From NCBI GenBank assembly GCA_002336805.1, contig DDEZ01000009.1, positions 15,466-79,465 of the forward strand: a stretch of 64,000 bases of DNA, read 5' to 3'. Position 1 is the stretch's first letter, and every line of letters begins with the position of its first letter. A model generated the notes under the pieces. It was not told the DNA's origin and ran no database searches. It was given only the letters and a program-made list of their open reading frames with translations. The position numbers and the translations under genes were made by a program. Below, in pieces: positions 34,626-43,132 of this stretch. The DNA is from Bacteroidetes bacterium UBA1941. GTDB taxonomy: Bacteria > Bacteroidota > Bacteroidia > Chitinophagales > LD1.

Positions 34626-35513
34626 ATGAAATCTACTTTTCTACTCAGCGCCGCCTTGTTGTTCTGCTTGCCAATCTTTGCTCAAAAATTTGACATAGAG
34701 GGGCACCGTGGCTGCCGGGGACTGATGCCGGAGAATACGATACCAGCCTTTATCAAAGCTGTAGAACTCGGCGCTACGACACTGGAGATGGATGTGCTGG
34801 TCACGAGAGATGGGCAACTGGTAGTATCTCACGACCCGGTGCTGAATGATGTGATCATGACCAAGCCTGACGAGACACCGGTGACAGCAGAGGAGGCCAA
34901 GAAGCTACGTATATTTGATATGCCGTATGCGGAGATAAAGAAGTACGATGCCGGGCTGAGGGGCAACCCGAAATTTCCGGATCAGCAGAAGATGGCTGTC
35001 TATAAGCCTTTGCTGAAAGCCGTGATCGATACCGTGGAGAAATATGTGAAAGCGCACAAACTCGCACCGGTGCATTATAACATCGAAACCAAGTCAACCA
35101 CAGACGGCGACAATGTCTACAATCCGAAGCCAAATATCTTTGCGCAGACACTCTATGATGCGATAGCGGATAAGAAGGTGATTCCACGCTGCATCATTCA
35201 GTCATTTGACCCGCGTACGCTGCAGGAGATAAAAAAAATCGATGCCAATATCACCACCGCCCTGCTGGTGGCCAATCTGAATGGCTTTGATAAAAATATA
35301 GCGGAGCTGGGCTTCCCTCCTGCTATCTACAGCCCGGAGTATCATCTGGTCAATAAGAAGCTCGTAGCCAAATGCCATGCACTAAATATAAAAGTGATAC
35401 CATGGACGGTGAATGAGGAGAAGACGATGCGCAAGCTGAAAGACCTCGGTGCAGATGGCCTGATCAGCGATTATCCTGATAGGGCTTTGAAAGCGCTTGG
35501 TACGGGGAAGTAG
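34626..35513 (+). CDS. Exported glycerophosphodiester phosphodiesterase
   Basis: A 295-residue periplasmic enzyme with signal peptide MKSTFLLSAALLFCLPIFA. GDPD enzymes split glycerophosphodiesters into sn-glycerol 3-phosphate and an alcohol. The active-site residues are visible: His27-Arg28 in 'EGHRG', the 'ENTIPAF' segment, the metal ligands in 'TLEMDVLVTRDG', 'SHDP' with the second catalytic histidine, and 'HYNIETKS'. Start: ATG at 34626; the TTG two codons earlier lies inside the -7 box. The gene is monocistronic, and a palindromic element follows its stop. Confidence 0.92.
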   Translation: MKSTFLLSAALLFCLPIFAQKFDIEGHRGCRGLMPENTIPAFIKAVELGATTLEMDVLVTRDGQLVVSHDPVLNDVIMTKPDETPVTAEEAKKLRIFDMPYAEIKKYDAGLRGNPKFPDQQKMAVYKPLLKAVIDTVEKYVKAHKLAPVHYNIETKSTTDGDNVYNPKPNIFAQTLYDAIADKKVIPRCIIQSFDPRTLQEIKKIDANITTALLVANLNGFDKNIAELGFPPAIYSPEYHLVNKKLVAKCHALNIKVIPWTVNEEKTMRKLKDLGADGLISDYPDRALKALGTGK

Positions 35514-35524
35514 ACCAAACAGTC

Positions 35525-35606
35525 ACCCTCTAAATCTCCCTAAAGGGAGACTTTAAAAGTCGCTTTGGTTTGTATTTAAGCCTCCCTTCAGGGAGGTTTG
35601 GAGGGT
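35525..35606. repeat. Double-hairpin palindromic intergenic element
   Basis: ACCCTCTAAATCTCCC at the left end is answered by GGAGGTTTGGAGGGT at the right. Inside are two small hairpins: CTCCC/GGGAG (35536-35549 region) and CCTCCC-TTCA-GGGAGG (35581-35596). The arrangement is that of a REP-like element dispersed in Bacteroidota intergenic DNA. It could also act as terminator for the GDPD gene. Confidence 0.75.
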
Positions 35607-35626
35607 AGAAATTTCACTCACTTCCT

Positions 35627-35634
35627 TATATTTG
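35627..35634 (+). promoter_or_regulatory. -7 box of the PKD lipoprotein gene
   Basis: TATATTTG, full consensus, 19 bases before the ATG at 35654. Confidence 0.6.
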
Positions 35635-35653
35635 TCTAAACGACCCACAACTC

Positions 35654-36361
35654 ATGAAGAAAAGCCTTGGCCTCGCTGCTGCCCTGCTACTGATCGCCGC
35701 TATCAGCTTTACCACTGCGTGCAAAAAGACAGCACCACCTGATACCTGTATCGGATCGGTGCCGGATACGCTCTATGTGGGCCAGCAGGGTACCTTTATC
35801 AGCTGTACGCAGGGCGAGCTGAAGTCTACATTGTGGATCTGGGGCGATGGTGGCCGTGGCACGACTGATACCGCCTACCACACCTACACACAGCCAGGCA
35901 CCTACCAGTGCAGCCTTATCACGTCCAATGGCACAGGCAACACGAAGAACTTTACCGTAGTAGTGATCCGTGCGGAGAATAACTGGACATTCCAGTCGGC
36001 CTCCTACCAGTCGGGCACTGCTGCTGTAGTGAATGACACAGTACAGACCACCAATTTCACAGCTACCAATATCTCCAACGTGAGCAACCTCATCTTCGCT
36101 TTTGATACCCTGCCTACTGCTGATGGCAGCTACCAGGTGATAGATGCGCAGTTTGGCACCTATGGCTATCATACCGTGGGTGTGTACGTCTCTACGCCGA
36201 ACGGCGCTAACTATGTCTCAACAGGCCGCGACCACTCCGTAGCAGCTGTGACCTTCGTAGGCGGCAAGATCAACATCGCCCTCACTTCTTCCATGATGGT
36301 AAATGTGGCTGTACCAACCGATAGCTCGGTGCTGACGGCTACTGTGCGTCAGACGCAGTAG
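35654..36361 (+). CDS. PKD-domain lipoprotein
   Basis: A 235-residue protein with lipoprotein signal (MKKSLGLAAALLLIAAISFT, then TAC with lipid-modified Cys23). Residues 35-105 form a PKD domain: 'LWIWGDGGRGT' and 'YHTYTQPGTYQCSL' are its two signatures. The C-terminal 120 residues form an unrecognised beta-rich domain with 'FAFDTLPTADGSYQV'. Likely exposed at the outer membrane, with a binding rather than catalytic role. Own promoter; no operon partner. Confidence 0.83.
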   Translation: MKKSLGLAAALLLIAAISFTTACKKTAPPDTCIGSVPDTLYVGQQGTFISCTQGELKSTLWIWGDGGRGTTDTAYHTYTQPGTYQCSLITSNGTGNTKNFTVVVIRAENNWTFQSASYQSGTAAVVNDTVQTTNFTATNISNVSNLIFAFDTLPTADGSYQVIDAQFGTYGYHTVGVYVSTPNGANYVSTGRDHSVAAVTFVGGKINIALTSSMMVNVAVPTDSSVLTATVRQTQ

Positions 36362-36440
36362 GTTGATTTCGGATTTGGGATTTCGGATTTCGGCAGAGCC
36401 GGATTGTATTTACGGATTTACAAATTACGGATTTCAATAC

Positions 36441-36477
36441 CTATGCGTCTCCGCACCTCCGCGGTAAAACAATGTAT
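36441..36477 (-). repeat. Dispersed 35-bp repeat, copy 1
   Basis: Read on the minus strand: ATACATTGTTTTACCGCGG followed by AGGTGCGGAGACGCAT. It is the same element as at 48454-48488 and 53010-53045. Upstream of it, 36367-36436 holds repeated (C)GGATTT motifs. Confidence 0.7.
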
Positions 36478-36520
36478 TTCCCGTCGCCCCTCGTCCTCCG
36501 TCCCTCGCCCCCAAAAGCAA

Positions 36521-36548
36521 GAGGCACCAAACTCGCGCCTGATGCCTC
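36521..36548 (-). terminator. Possible terminator after the methyltransferase
   Basis: A 6-bp stem GAGGCA/TGCCTC (36521-36526, 36543-36548) with a 16-base loop. On the minus strand it is followed by TTGCTTTT. Weak. Confidence 0.4.
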
Positions 36549-36585
36549 CTGTTTCTAAAACCCAATTAAAAGTTGATGCCGCTGC

Positions 36586-37860
36586 TTACTTAGCAGGGCC
36601 GTAGAGATCTTTCCATGGACTAGGGTACTCGCGGTAAAATTCCATCGGCTTCGTCAGGTCCATGCGGAGGCCTGTGTTTGGCCCGATGTATTTGTCGCGG
36701 TTGGTCTTGTCGAGGTTTTTGTGCGCGGTGATAGACCAGCAGGTAGAGCTGCCACCCGCAGCGATATCCACGCTCCAGCGCAGGAATAGCTGCCACACGC
36801 GGAACCACTTCTGACCGTAGTGCTCCATGATGTAATTCTCATTGCGCATCCAGTTGTAGTACCACTTGTGGATGGTGTGCGAGTAGTGGATGCCCACATT
36901 CTCCAGGTGCGCCACCTCAAAGTTGGCGTCCTGCAGTGACTCTATGAGGAAGCCCAGTGGCGTAGACGCATCTGCACCCGGGAAGATATACTCACCCATA
37001 AACATGATCCAAACCAGATCCTGATAGTGCGGGCCTTTCTTCAGGATACCCGGATTGGCACGGATACCTGCCTGCTGGATGTAAAATTTGCCATCGTCTT
37101 CCAGCCTGTCATAGATCATCTTGATAAAGCCCGGGAATTTGCGCACACCTACGTGCTCGCCCATTTCCAGACACGATATTTTATTGAACTTCAAACCTGC
37201 CGGTATATCGCGGTAATCCATGCGCCATGCCTCAGCCTGGTCCTTGGTCATACCGTGGTCGGCTATCTGCTTATTGGCCCAGTCCGCACCTGCTTGTGCG
37301 ATGGTGACACCGGTAGTTTTAGCGCCATAGTTCTTGGCAGCATATGCGATCAGCGTACCCCAGCCGCAGCCTATGTCGAGGTGCGTTTCGCCAGGTTTGA
37401 GGTCCAGCTTATTGCAGACCATCTGCATCTTGCGGTCCTGCGCCTGCTCCAGTGTTTCGTTAGCCGGATCCATAAAGAATGCACTCGTATAGATCATCCT
37501 CGGCCCGAGAAATGACGCAAAGAAGTCATTGCCACGGTCGTAGTGATCGCGTATGATACGCTCATCCTGACTCTTGGAGTGGATAGCCAGCTGTGGTAGA
37601 AATTTGGTGAATAACCAATTGAAGTGGTGCGCCGTAGCACTATAGTTGAAGTAGGCCGAACGGGTCTTCATAAACTCTTCAAAATCGCCGTTTATATCGA
37701 CCTTGCCTTGCGTAAAGTCTTCAACGAAATGGCCAAAGGAAGGGCGCGCTCCGGCCTTGTATCGGGCACGGGTGGCGTCTGTCTTGGGGACTATAAAGTC
37801 CAGGGCACTACGGGTAGCTGACATGAATTGGTTGTTGGTTGATAAAATATGATTGAACAT
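36586..37860 (-). CDS. Cyclopropane-fatty-acid synthase-like methyltransferase
   Basis: A 424-residue SAM-dependent methyltransferase (412 if it starts at the ATG at 37824). Family motifs: 'DHYDRGNDFFASFLG', 'YTSAFF', the SAM loop 'HLDIGCGWGTL', 'GVTIAQAGADWANK', 'CLEMGEHVG' and 'GKFYIQQAG'. Family members add a methylene bridge or methyl group to unsaturated acyl chains of phospholipids or sphingolipids. The N-terminus is longer than in E. coli Cfa and some stretches recall the sphingolipid C9-methyltransferase branch. Monocistronic. Exact substrate uncertain. Confidence 0.86.
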   Translation of the reverse strand: MFNHILSTNNQFMSATRSALDFIVPKTDATRARYKAGARPSFGHFVEDFTQGKVDINGDFEEFMKTRSAYFNYSATAHHFNWLFTKFLPQLAIHSKSQDERIIRDHYDRGNDFFASFLGPRMIYTSAFFMDPANETLEQAQDRKMQMVCNKLDLKPGETHLDIGCGWGTLIAYAAKNYGAKTTGVTIAQAGADWANKQIADHGMTKDQAEAWRMDYRDIPAGLKFNKISCLEMGEHVGVRKFPGFIKMIYDRLEDDGKFYIQQAGIRANPGILKKGPHYQDLVWIMFMGEYIFPGADASTPLGFLIESLQDANFEVAHLENVGIHYSHTIHKWYYNWMRNENYIMEHYGQKWFRVWQLFLRWSVDIAAGGSSTCWSITAHKNLDKTNRDKYIGPNTGLRMDLTKPMEFYREYPSPWKDLYGPAK

Positions 37861-38014
37861 AGGGAATCTACCATCAGAGTATAGTAAGTATCGGTAGATG
37901 GAGCGATTTCTTCCGCTCTATCGGTGAATGAGGGTTATCGCATATGACATTTTATCAAATAATGATAAAGATATATGCGTTTGTGAGGGTCCGTTTTTTA
38001 GATATATTCAACAC

Positions 38015-38785
38015 ATGTTTCAATCAGGTCTTTTTCAGGATAGAGTCGTGCTGGTCACCGGTGGTGGCAGCGGAATAGGGTATGCCATAGCCGAGCAATA
38101 CTTAAAGCTCGGCGCTACGGTCATCATCGCCTCGCGCAAAGAAGAAAAACTCATAGCTGCGCTGGAGAAACTCTCTCCACTGGGCCCCTGCCGCTATGTG
38201 ATGCTCGATATCCGCGACCCGGAGCAGATAGAGAAAATAGCAGCCGACATCAAAGACAAAGAAGGTCGCCTGGACATTCTGATCAATAATGCCGGAGGCC
38301 AGTTCCCCTCGCCTGCCGAGGATATCAGCTATAAGGGATGGAACGCCGTGGTGAATAACAACCTGAATGGTACCTGGTACATGACCCAGATCATGGCCAA
38401 GACCTTCTTCATACCAGCCAAGGCTGGCCGCGTGGTAAATATTATAGCAAACATCTATCGCGGCTTCCCGGCTATGACGCATACAGGTGCGGCGCGCGCC
38501 GGAGTGGAGAATATGACCATGAGCCTCTCAGTGGAGTGGAGCAAGTATAACATCCAGATCAATGCCGTAGCGCCGGGTATCATCAAATCTACCGGCCTGG
38601 AAAATTATCCACCCGAGTTTCTCCACGGCATAGAGGAATCTATCCCGGCCAAGCGCCTGGGCACTATAGAAGAGGTAGGCTACCTCACACTATTCCTCAC
38701 CAGCCCCATGGCCAGCTATATCACCGGGGAAACAGTCTACATAGATGGCGGACAGAGACTGTGGGGAGACCTGTTTAAGATGTAG
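38015..38785 (+). CDS. SDR oxidoreductase, peroxisomal trans-2-enoyl-CoA reductase-like
   Basis: A 256-residue Rossmann enzyme. 'LVTGGGSGIGYAIA' binds the dinucleotide; 'LDILINNAGGQFPSPAEDIS' (20 residues) is the conserved core. At the usual YxxxK site it has 'HTGAARAGVENM', the same replacement found in PECR and related enoyl-CoA reductases, so the classical Ser-Tyr-Lys mechanism does not apply. The likely reaction is NADPH-dependent reduction of a 2-enoyl-CoA. The ATG at 38015 gives the family N-terminus (MFQSGLFQDRVVLVTG); the longer frame upstream is not conserved. Confidence 0.83.
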   Translation: MFQSGLFQDRVVLVTGGGSGIGYAIAEQYLKLGATVIIASRKEEKLIAALEKLSPLGPCRYVMLDIRDPEQIEKIAADIKDKEGRLDILINNAGGQFPSPAEDISYKGWNAVVNNNLNGTWYMTQIMAKTFFIPAKAGRVVNIIANIYRGFPAMTHTGAARAGVENMTMSLSVEWSKYNIQINAVAPGIIKSTGLENYPPEFLHGIEESIPAKRLGTIEEVGYLTLFLTSPMASYITGETVYIDGGQRLWGDLFKM

Positions 38786-38793
38786 TTGACTGA

Positions 38794-38860
38794 AAGTTTA
38801 TAGTTGACAATGGACAACGCAATAGCTATGTGCGCTTGGTCACTATCAATTGTCAATTAC
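38794..38860. repeat. Inverted TTGACAAT motif between convergent genes
   Basis: AGTTGACAATGG (38800-38811 region) is answered by CAATTGTCAATTA about 40 bases later. The two halves can form a weak hairpin. Similar TTGACAA motifs occur at 11206 and 30855. Confidence 0.35.
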
Positions 38861-39549
38861 CTTTTGAACTGACGGAAGAACTCCTCCTCGTAGATGCCTC
38901 CTATCGGTATCTCCTTATCTACTGTATAGATCACCTTGTTGCGCACATTGTCTATGCGGCGCAGCGATACGATGTATGAGCGGTGTACCCGCACAAATTC
39001 TTTGGCAGGTAGTTTCTCCAGGATGCTCTTCATGGTCATGCGCGCCACTACTGTCTTCTGGTCTTGTATGAATATCTTGATATAATCATCCAGCCCCTCT
39101 ACATAGAGGATGTCAGCTATAGTGATCTTGACCAGGCGGTAGTCTGCCCGTACGAAAAGGTACTGCTGCGGCGTAGTGGCAGCATTATTACGGTAGTTGT
39201 AGTATTCGTTAGCTTTCAGCGTGGCTTGTAGAAAACGCTCGTAGGTAAATGGCTTCAGCAGGTAGTCTATCGCATTCAGGTTAAAGCCTTCCACCGCATA
39301 CTCGGTGAATGCTGTAGTGAAAATGACCATCATATCCTGCTTTAGCCCCTTATAAAAATCTATGCCTGACAGGGACGGCATCTGTATATCCAGGAAGATA
39401 AGATCCACCGGAAACTTGCTCAGGTGCTTCTGCGCCTCTGCCGGTTTGGTAAATGTCTTCTCCAGTGTGATGAAGTCTGCCTGTGCGCAGAAAGCCTCTA
39501 TCACTGCCAGCGCAGGTGGCTCGTCATCTATAGCTATGGCTCTGATCAT
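38857..39549 (-). CDS. LytTR-family response regulator
   Basis: A 230-residue protein with a receiver domain (1-120; Asp in 'LIFLDIQMPSLSG') and a LytTR DNA-binding domain (about 130-230; 'YVEGLDDYIKIF', 'EFVRVHRSYIVS'). LytTR domains bind tandem direct repeats as dimers. The start overlaps the stop of the kinase gene by 4 bases; together they form a LytS/LytR-type pair. Targets unknown. Confidence 0.92.
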   Translation of the reverse strand: MIRAIAIDDEPPALAVIEAFCAQADFITLEKTFTKPAEAQKHLSKFPVDLIFLDIQMPSLSGIDFYKGLKQDMMVIFTTAFTEYAVEGFNLNAIDYLLKPFTYERFLQATLKANEYYNYRNNAATTPQQYLFVRADYRLVKITIADILYVEGLDDYIKIFIQDQKTVVARMTMKSILEKLPAKEFVRVHRSYIVSLRRIDNVRNKVIYTVDKEIPIGGIYEEEFFRQFKR

Positions 39550-40547
39550 AATGTAATGGATAGGTATACACTAAATTTATCACTATCTTCTTTGATGAGC
39601 AAGTCATGCTTGCCCGGATATAATAGTTTCAGCCGGCCGCGCACATTCACTATACCTACACCACCGCGCAGGTTCTCACCCAGGCTTTTTACCACTTTGC
39701 GGTTCTCCAGTATCATGATCAGGTTTCGCCCGCTGGTACTGATCTCTAGCCGTATAGGAGACTCTTCCTCAGGATTGACACCGTACTTGAACGCGTTCTC
39801 TACAAAAGGGATCAGTATGAGCGGAGATATCTGCAGACCCCCGGTAGCGATGTCTACACGGTACTGCAGTGACATGGTCTCTCCCAGCCGCACCCGCTGC
39901 ATCTCTACGTAGTCTTCTATATACTGTATCTCCTTGTCCAGAGAGACATGGTCCATGGCCGCATCGACTATCACATAGCGCATCATACCGGAGAGCTTGA
40001 CCACGGCCTGTGCCGTCTTGTCAGAGCGCTGCAGGGCCAGCGAGTAGATACTATTCAGGGAGTTGAAAAAGAAATGCGGGTTCACCTGCGCCTTGAGAAA
40101 CGACAGGTCTGCGGTCAGTTTCTGCCGCTCCGCCTCCTTCCACCTGTTATTGATCTTCACCATACTGGAAAACAGCAGCACTACCAGAAATTGTGAGAAA
40201 TGATGCAGCAGTGGCATCCACGAGCTATGGTGATGGTGCTCATGCCCCGGTGGTGGAGACGCTGGTATCAGTATAGCAGGCAGGAGAGCTATGCCGAGGT
40301 ACCACAGCACCAGCACTACGGCAAACTGAACATATTTCTTTTGAAAATAGAGCGTAGGGACCAGTACATAGTAGTTGACATAAAAGAAAATAAGCAGCAG
40401 TGCATAGGTCATAAAGTCGCGCTGGAAGTACGGCACCTGCAGGAAATCAAAAGAACGGCTCAGGTCCGGCGAAAAGAAAATGGGGATAGCCAGAAATGCA
40501 ATACCTCCCAGTATATTAGTAAAAACGCGTCTGTACCTGATAGCCAT
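39546..40547 (-). CDS. LytS/YehU-type sensor histidine kinase
   Basis: A 333-residue kinase with four membrane segments in the first 145 residues and a His_kinase/HATPase_c cytoplasmic part. The phospho-histidine is in 'QVNPHFFFNSLNSIY'. 'LIPFVENAFKYGV' and 'GGVGIVNVRGRL' belong to the ATP site. A His-rich loop, 'PPPGHEHHHHSSW', lies between membrane segments 3 and 4 and could bind a metal. It pairs with the LytTR regulator just downstream. Confidence 0.91.
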   Translation of the reverse strand: MAIRYRRVFTNILGGIAFLAIPIFFSPDLSRSFDFLQVPYFQRDFMTYALLLIFFYVNYYVLVPTLYFQKKYVQFAVVLVLWYLGIALLPAILIPASPPPGHEHHHHSSWMPLLHHFSQFLVVLLFSSMVKINNRWKEAERQKLTADLSFLKAQVNPHFFFNSLNSIYSLALQRSDKTAQAVVKLSGMMRYVIVDAAMDHVSLDKEIQYIEDYVEMQRVRLGETMSLQYRVDIATGGLQISPLILIPFVENAFKYGVNPEEESPIRLEISTSGRNLIMILENRKVVKSLGENLRGGVGIVNVRGRLKLLYPGKHDLLIKEDSDKFSVYLSITL

Positions 40548-40932
40548 ATAAATGCACCTCTAAGGTGATGTAATAACGACACTATACCTAACTATAGCCG
40601 AAGATAGAGGTGAGCCACGAAAATGTGTCGGCGGGGGTTAAAACCAATATTTTATTGAAAATGAACAACTCGGGAATACCTTATAACGCACAAACTATAA
40701 ATTGTGTGGAGCATTTTCCACTTGTCAAATGACCTCCGAAACGACAATCGTTTTTTCCATTTTGGCAGTATTTTGAGCACTTCAACCCTCACAAGCCGCA
40801 TTTTGTATTTATTCTGAAAGCCTTGTGTAGCAATGGTTTTAGCCACCCGTCACCCTACCGTGCCAATGCGGGGCACGTGATTCGCAATATGCTTCACACA
40901 ACAAAATTATTTTACCTAACCCCAAAAAAGAA
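40548..40932. other. 385-base intergenic region with operator-like palindrome
   Basis: AT-rich spacer between the divergent LytS kinase and XRE regulator. It contains CCATTTTGGCA near 40757, no open frame with coding signs, and the GTGCC-N7-GGCAC palindrome described separately. No RNA gene was recognised. Confidence 0.6.
40855..40888 (+). promoter_or_regulatory. Shared upstream block with palindrome GTGCC-N7-GGCAC (copy 1)
   Basis: CTACCGTGCCAA starts the block and GCAAT ends it; the palindrome is 40860-40876. The same block, with one base less, stands at 45482-45514 before the second XRE gene. It ends about 45 bases before the start codon. Conserved between paralogs while nearby DNA is not, so probably an operator or leader element. 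Confidence 0.65.
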
Positions 40933-41304
40933 ATGACCATGACAGTAAATGTAGCACCACGAATGAGGAAACTGAGGGAACTGATGGGCTGGAAGCAAGC
41001 CGCCGTAGCCGCCTCAATGAATATCACCCAGCAGGCGTTCAGCTTTCTGGAGCAGGGCAATGGCAGTCCACGTATAGACACACTCATGAGATTTTGCGAT
41101 GTGATGAATGTACAACTCCACTACCTGCTCAGTACAGATGTGCCTATCACTGAGGAGACACTGCGCAAGTACGGTACCCGTACCTACTCTGAGTTTATCT
41201 CCGAGCATCAGAAGCTGGAGCAGGGCGCACAGTTTCTGGACCAGCTCCTCGCCTCTCATCCTGAGCGCATCACAGCTCTGAGCAATATGAGCCCGGCGGC
41301 CTGA
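40933..41304 (+). CDS. XRE-type helix-turn-helix regulator 1
   Basis: A 123-residue protein. Residues 10-70 are a Cro/C1-type HTH ('KLRELMGWKQAAVAASMNIT', then 'FSFLEQGNGSPRIDTLMRF'). The C-terminal 50 residues are probably helical and could dimerise. It is a close paralog of the protein encoded at 45551, with long identical blocks such as 'LEQGNGSPR'. The ATG at 40933 is followed by another at 40939. A PAS histidine kinase gene starts 39 bases after its stop. Autoregulation through the upstream palindrome is inferred. Confidence 0.88.
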   Translation: MTMTVNVAPRMRKLRELMGWKQAAVAASMNITQQAFSFLEQGNGSPRIDTLMRFCDVMNVQLHYLLSTDVPITEETLRKYGTRTYSEFISEHQKLEQGAQFLDQLLASHPERITALSNMSPAA

Positions 41305-41343
41305 TACCCTCCATTTTTTCTGAAACCATACCCTTGATGATTT

Positions 41344-42612
41344 ATGAAGAATTCTACACTCAGTATAGCGTCTGACAGGCCGGCACCGGGCCGTGAAGAG
41401 CCCGGCCAGCTGCAGATCAGCGGCTACCCGTCTACGGACCAGCGTGTCCGCCTCCGGTGGATCGGACCTGACCCCGCACGGGCTATAGATAGCAGCCGTA
41501 CGGACCATCGCAATCAGTTGCAGGAGCGCTTCTTTGCCATGTCTATGGACATGCTCTGCACCATAGACAGTGAGGGCCGCTATGTCAGTGTCAGCCCTGC
41601 CTGTGAGCAGCTATTAGGATACAAGCCGGAAGAGATGGAAGGCCGGTATGCCGCAGAGTTTCTCGTACCGGAAGATACAGGCACTTCTGCCGCCATACGC
41701 CGCGCAGCTATCCTTGGCGCCGACTGTCGCAATTTTGAAAATCGCTATGTAGCTAAAGATGGCAGCATAGTGAACATGGCATGGTCAGGCCGCTGGAGCG
41801 AGGAGGATGGGCTGATCTACTGCATAGGCCGGGACGACCGGGACAAGAAGGCAGTGGAAATGGAACTGCACAAGCTCAATGAATCCCTGGAGCAGAAGAT
41901 CGTAGAGCGCACCACCCAGCTGGAGCGCAGCAACAAGGAGCTGGAGGCATTTTCCTACTCCGTATCACATGACCTGCGCGCCCCGCTGCGCATCATAAAC
42001 GGCTACACACGCCTGCTCTCTACTGCCAAAGAGCACGATCCTGAGTCAAAAGAATTTATAGACGCCATACTGGAGAGCACGCGCTATATGAGTGCCCTCA
42101 TAGATGACCTGCTCAATCTATCCCGCCTGGACAAGGAGGCCGTAAATCTGATGGAGGTAGATATGGACTTTGTGGCGCGCCTCACACTAAACCAGATGGC
42201 CGCCGAAGATCCCGCCCTCTCCACGCAAATACAGATACACCCGCTGAGGTCTGCTGTGTGTGACTCATCTCTGATCAAACAAGTCTGGACCAACCTGCTA
42301 TCTAATGCAGTCAAATACTCACGCAAGAAAGAAAACCCGCAAATAGAAGTAGGATGCTACGAGACAGATACCAGCATCGTATACTATGTGAAAGATAACG
42401 GTGCCGGCTTTGACATGAAGTTTGCAGCCAAGCTCTTTGGCGTATTCGTCCGTCTGCACAATAGAAGCGAATTTGAAGGCACCGGAGTAGGCCTGGCTAT
42501 CGTAAACCGCATCATCTCCAAGCATAATGGCAAGGTATGGGCCAATGGTAAAGTAGACGAAGGAGCTGTCTTCTACTTCAGCCTGCCTAAAGGGGCTACC
42601 TCCGTTGCATAG
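41344..42612 (+). CDS. PAS-domain soluble sensor histidine kinase
   Basis: A 422-residue cytoplasmic kinase without membrane segments. Residues about 60-175 form a PAS domain ('FAMSMDMLCTIDSEGRYVSV', 'LLGYKPEEMEG'). A coiled coil ('LEQKIVERTTQLERSNKELE') leads to HisKA with the phospho-histidine in 'SYSVSHDLRAPLR', then HATPase_c ('VWTNLLSNAVKYS', 'DNGAGFDMKF', 'GTGVGLAIV'). This is the phytochrome-like hybrid-free class. No response regulator is adjacent; the XRE gene upstream may be in the same transcript. The 13-mer AAACCATACCCTT lies just before it and again at 45343. Confidence 0.9.
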   Translation: MKNSTLSIASDRPAPGREEPGQLQISGYPSTDQRVRLRWIGPDPARAIDSSRTDHRNQLQERFFAMSMDMLCTIDSEGRYVSVSPACEQLLGYKPEEMEGRYAAEFLVPEDTGTSAAIRRAAILGADCRNFENRYVAKDGSIVNMAWSGRWSEEDGLIYCIGRDDRDKKAVEMELHKLNESLEQKIVERTTQLERSNKELEAFSYSVSHDLRAPLRIINGYTRLLSTAKEHDPESKEFIDAILESTRYMSALIDDLLNLSRLDKEAVNLMEVDMDFVARLTLNQMAAEDPALSTQIQIHPLRSAVCDSSLIKQVWTNLLSNAVKYSRKKENPQIEVGCYETDTSIVYYVKDNGAGFDMKFAAKLFGVFVRLHNRSEFEGTGVGLAIVNRIISKHNGKVWANGKVDEGAVFYFSLPKGATSVA

Positions 42613-42627
42613 CAGACTCCTATTGGG

Positions 42628-42635
42628 TATATTCG
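42628..42635 (+). promoter_or_regulatory. Possible -7 box
   Basis: TATATTCG (7 of 8 matches) 13 bases before the ATG of the small exported protein at 42649. Confidence 0.4.
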
Positions 42636-42648
42636 CACCTATACCATT

Positions 42649-43080
42649 ATGAGAGCACTTTTCCTTTTGATCTTCCTGGCACTCACTGCATGCCAGTCAC
42701 TGCACGCACAGGATACTATGCCCTATCCCAGCCAGGCCCGTCCGCACTCTGTGATACGCAGCGACAAAGAGGATGGCGCTATTACCGGTTTTGGAGGTCA
42801 TAGTACACACTACAATGTACCAGATAAATTTATACGCAAAAAGAATACCGGCATAGGCCTGACCGTAGCCGGCGTAGGCATGCTGGCCACAGGTATCGCA
42901 CTCTACGCTACTGCACCTAAGACCACAGGCTACAATCAATATGGCCAGACCACTCAGTACACCACCGTATCCGGGGTCATAGGCGTACTGATGATACCCG
43001 CCAGCCTCGGACTGACGATACCCGGCGCCGTACTCTGGGGCAGATATGCGCGCAAGATCCACAAGGCACAATCGCGATAG
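42649..43080 (+). CDS. Small exported membrane-associated protein of unknown function
   Basis: A 143-residue protein with signal sequence MRALFLLIFLALTACQSLHA; LTAC also reads as a lipobox. Two hydrophobic glycine-rich segments follow ('GIGLTVAGVGMLATGIALYA' and 'GVIGVLMIPASLGLTIPGAV'), with a basic C-terminus. This two-segment pattern is common in short Bacteroidota exported proteins. I do not recognise the family. It precedes tspO by 52 bases. Confidence 0.68.
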   Translation: MRALFLLIFLALTACQSLHAQDTMPYPSQARPHSVIRSDKEDGAITGFGGHSTHYNVPDKFIRKKNTGIGLTVAGVGMLATGIALYATAPKTTGYNQYGQTTQYTTVSGVIGVLMIPASLGLTIPGAVLWGRYARKIHKAQSR

Positions 43081-43132
43081 CGAACAAAACCGGCGGCATA
43101 GTAGTTGATAGATCATCATCAAACTTACTACT

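Noticed and set aside
36404..36604. 66-codon frame in the spacer before the methyltransferase
   Set aside because: Consists of dispersed repeats and Pro/Arg-rich nonsense; no start context.
38015..38785. PECR-like SDR as a broken enzyme because YxxxK is missing
   Set aside because: The same HxGAARAG sequence is normal in this SDR branch.
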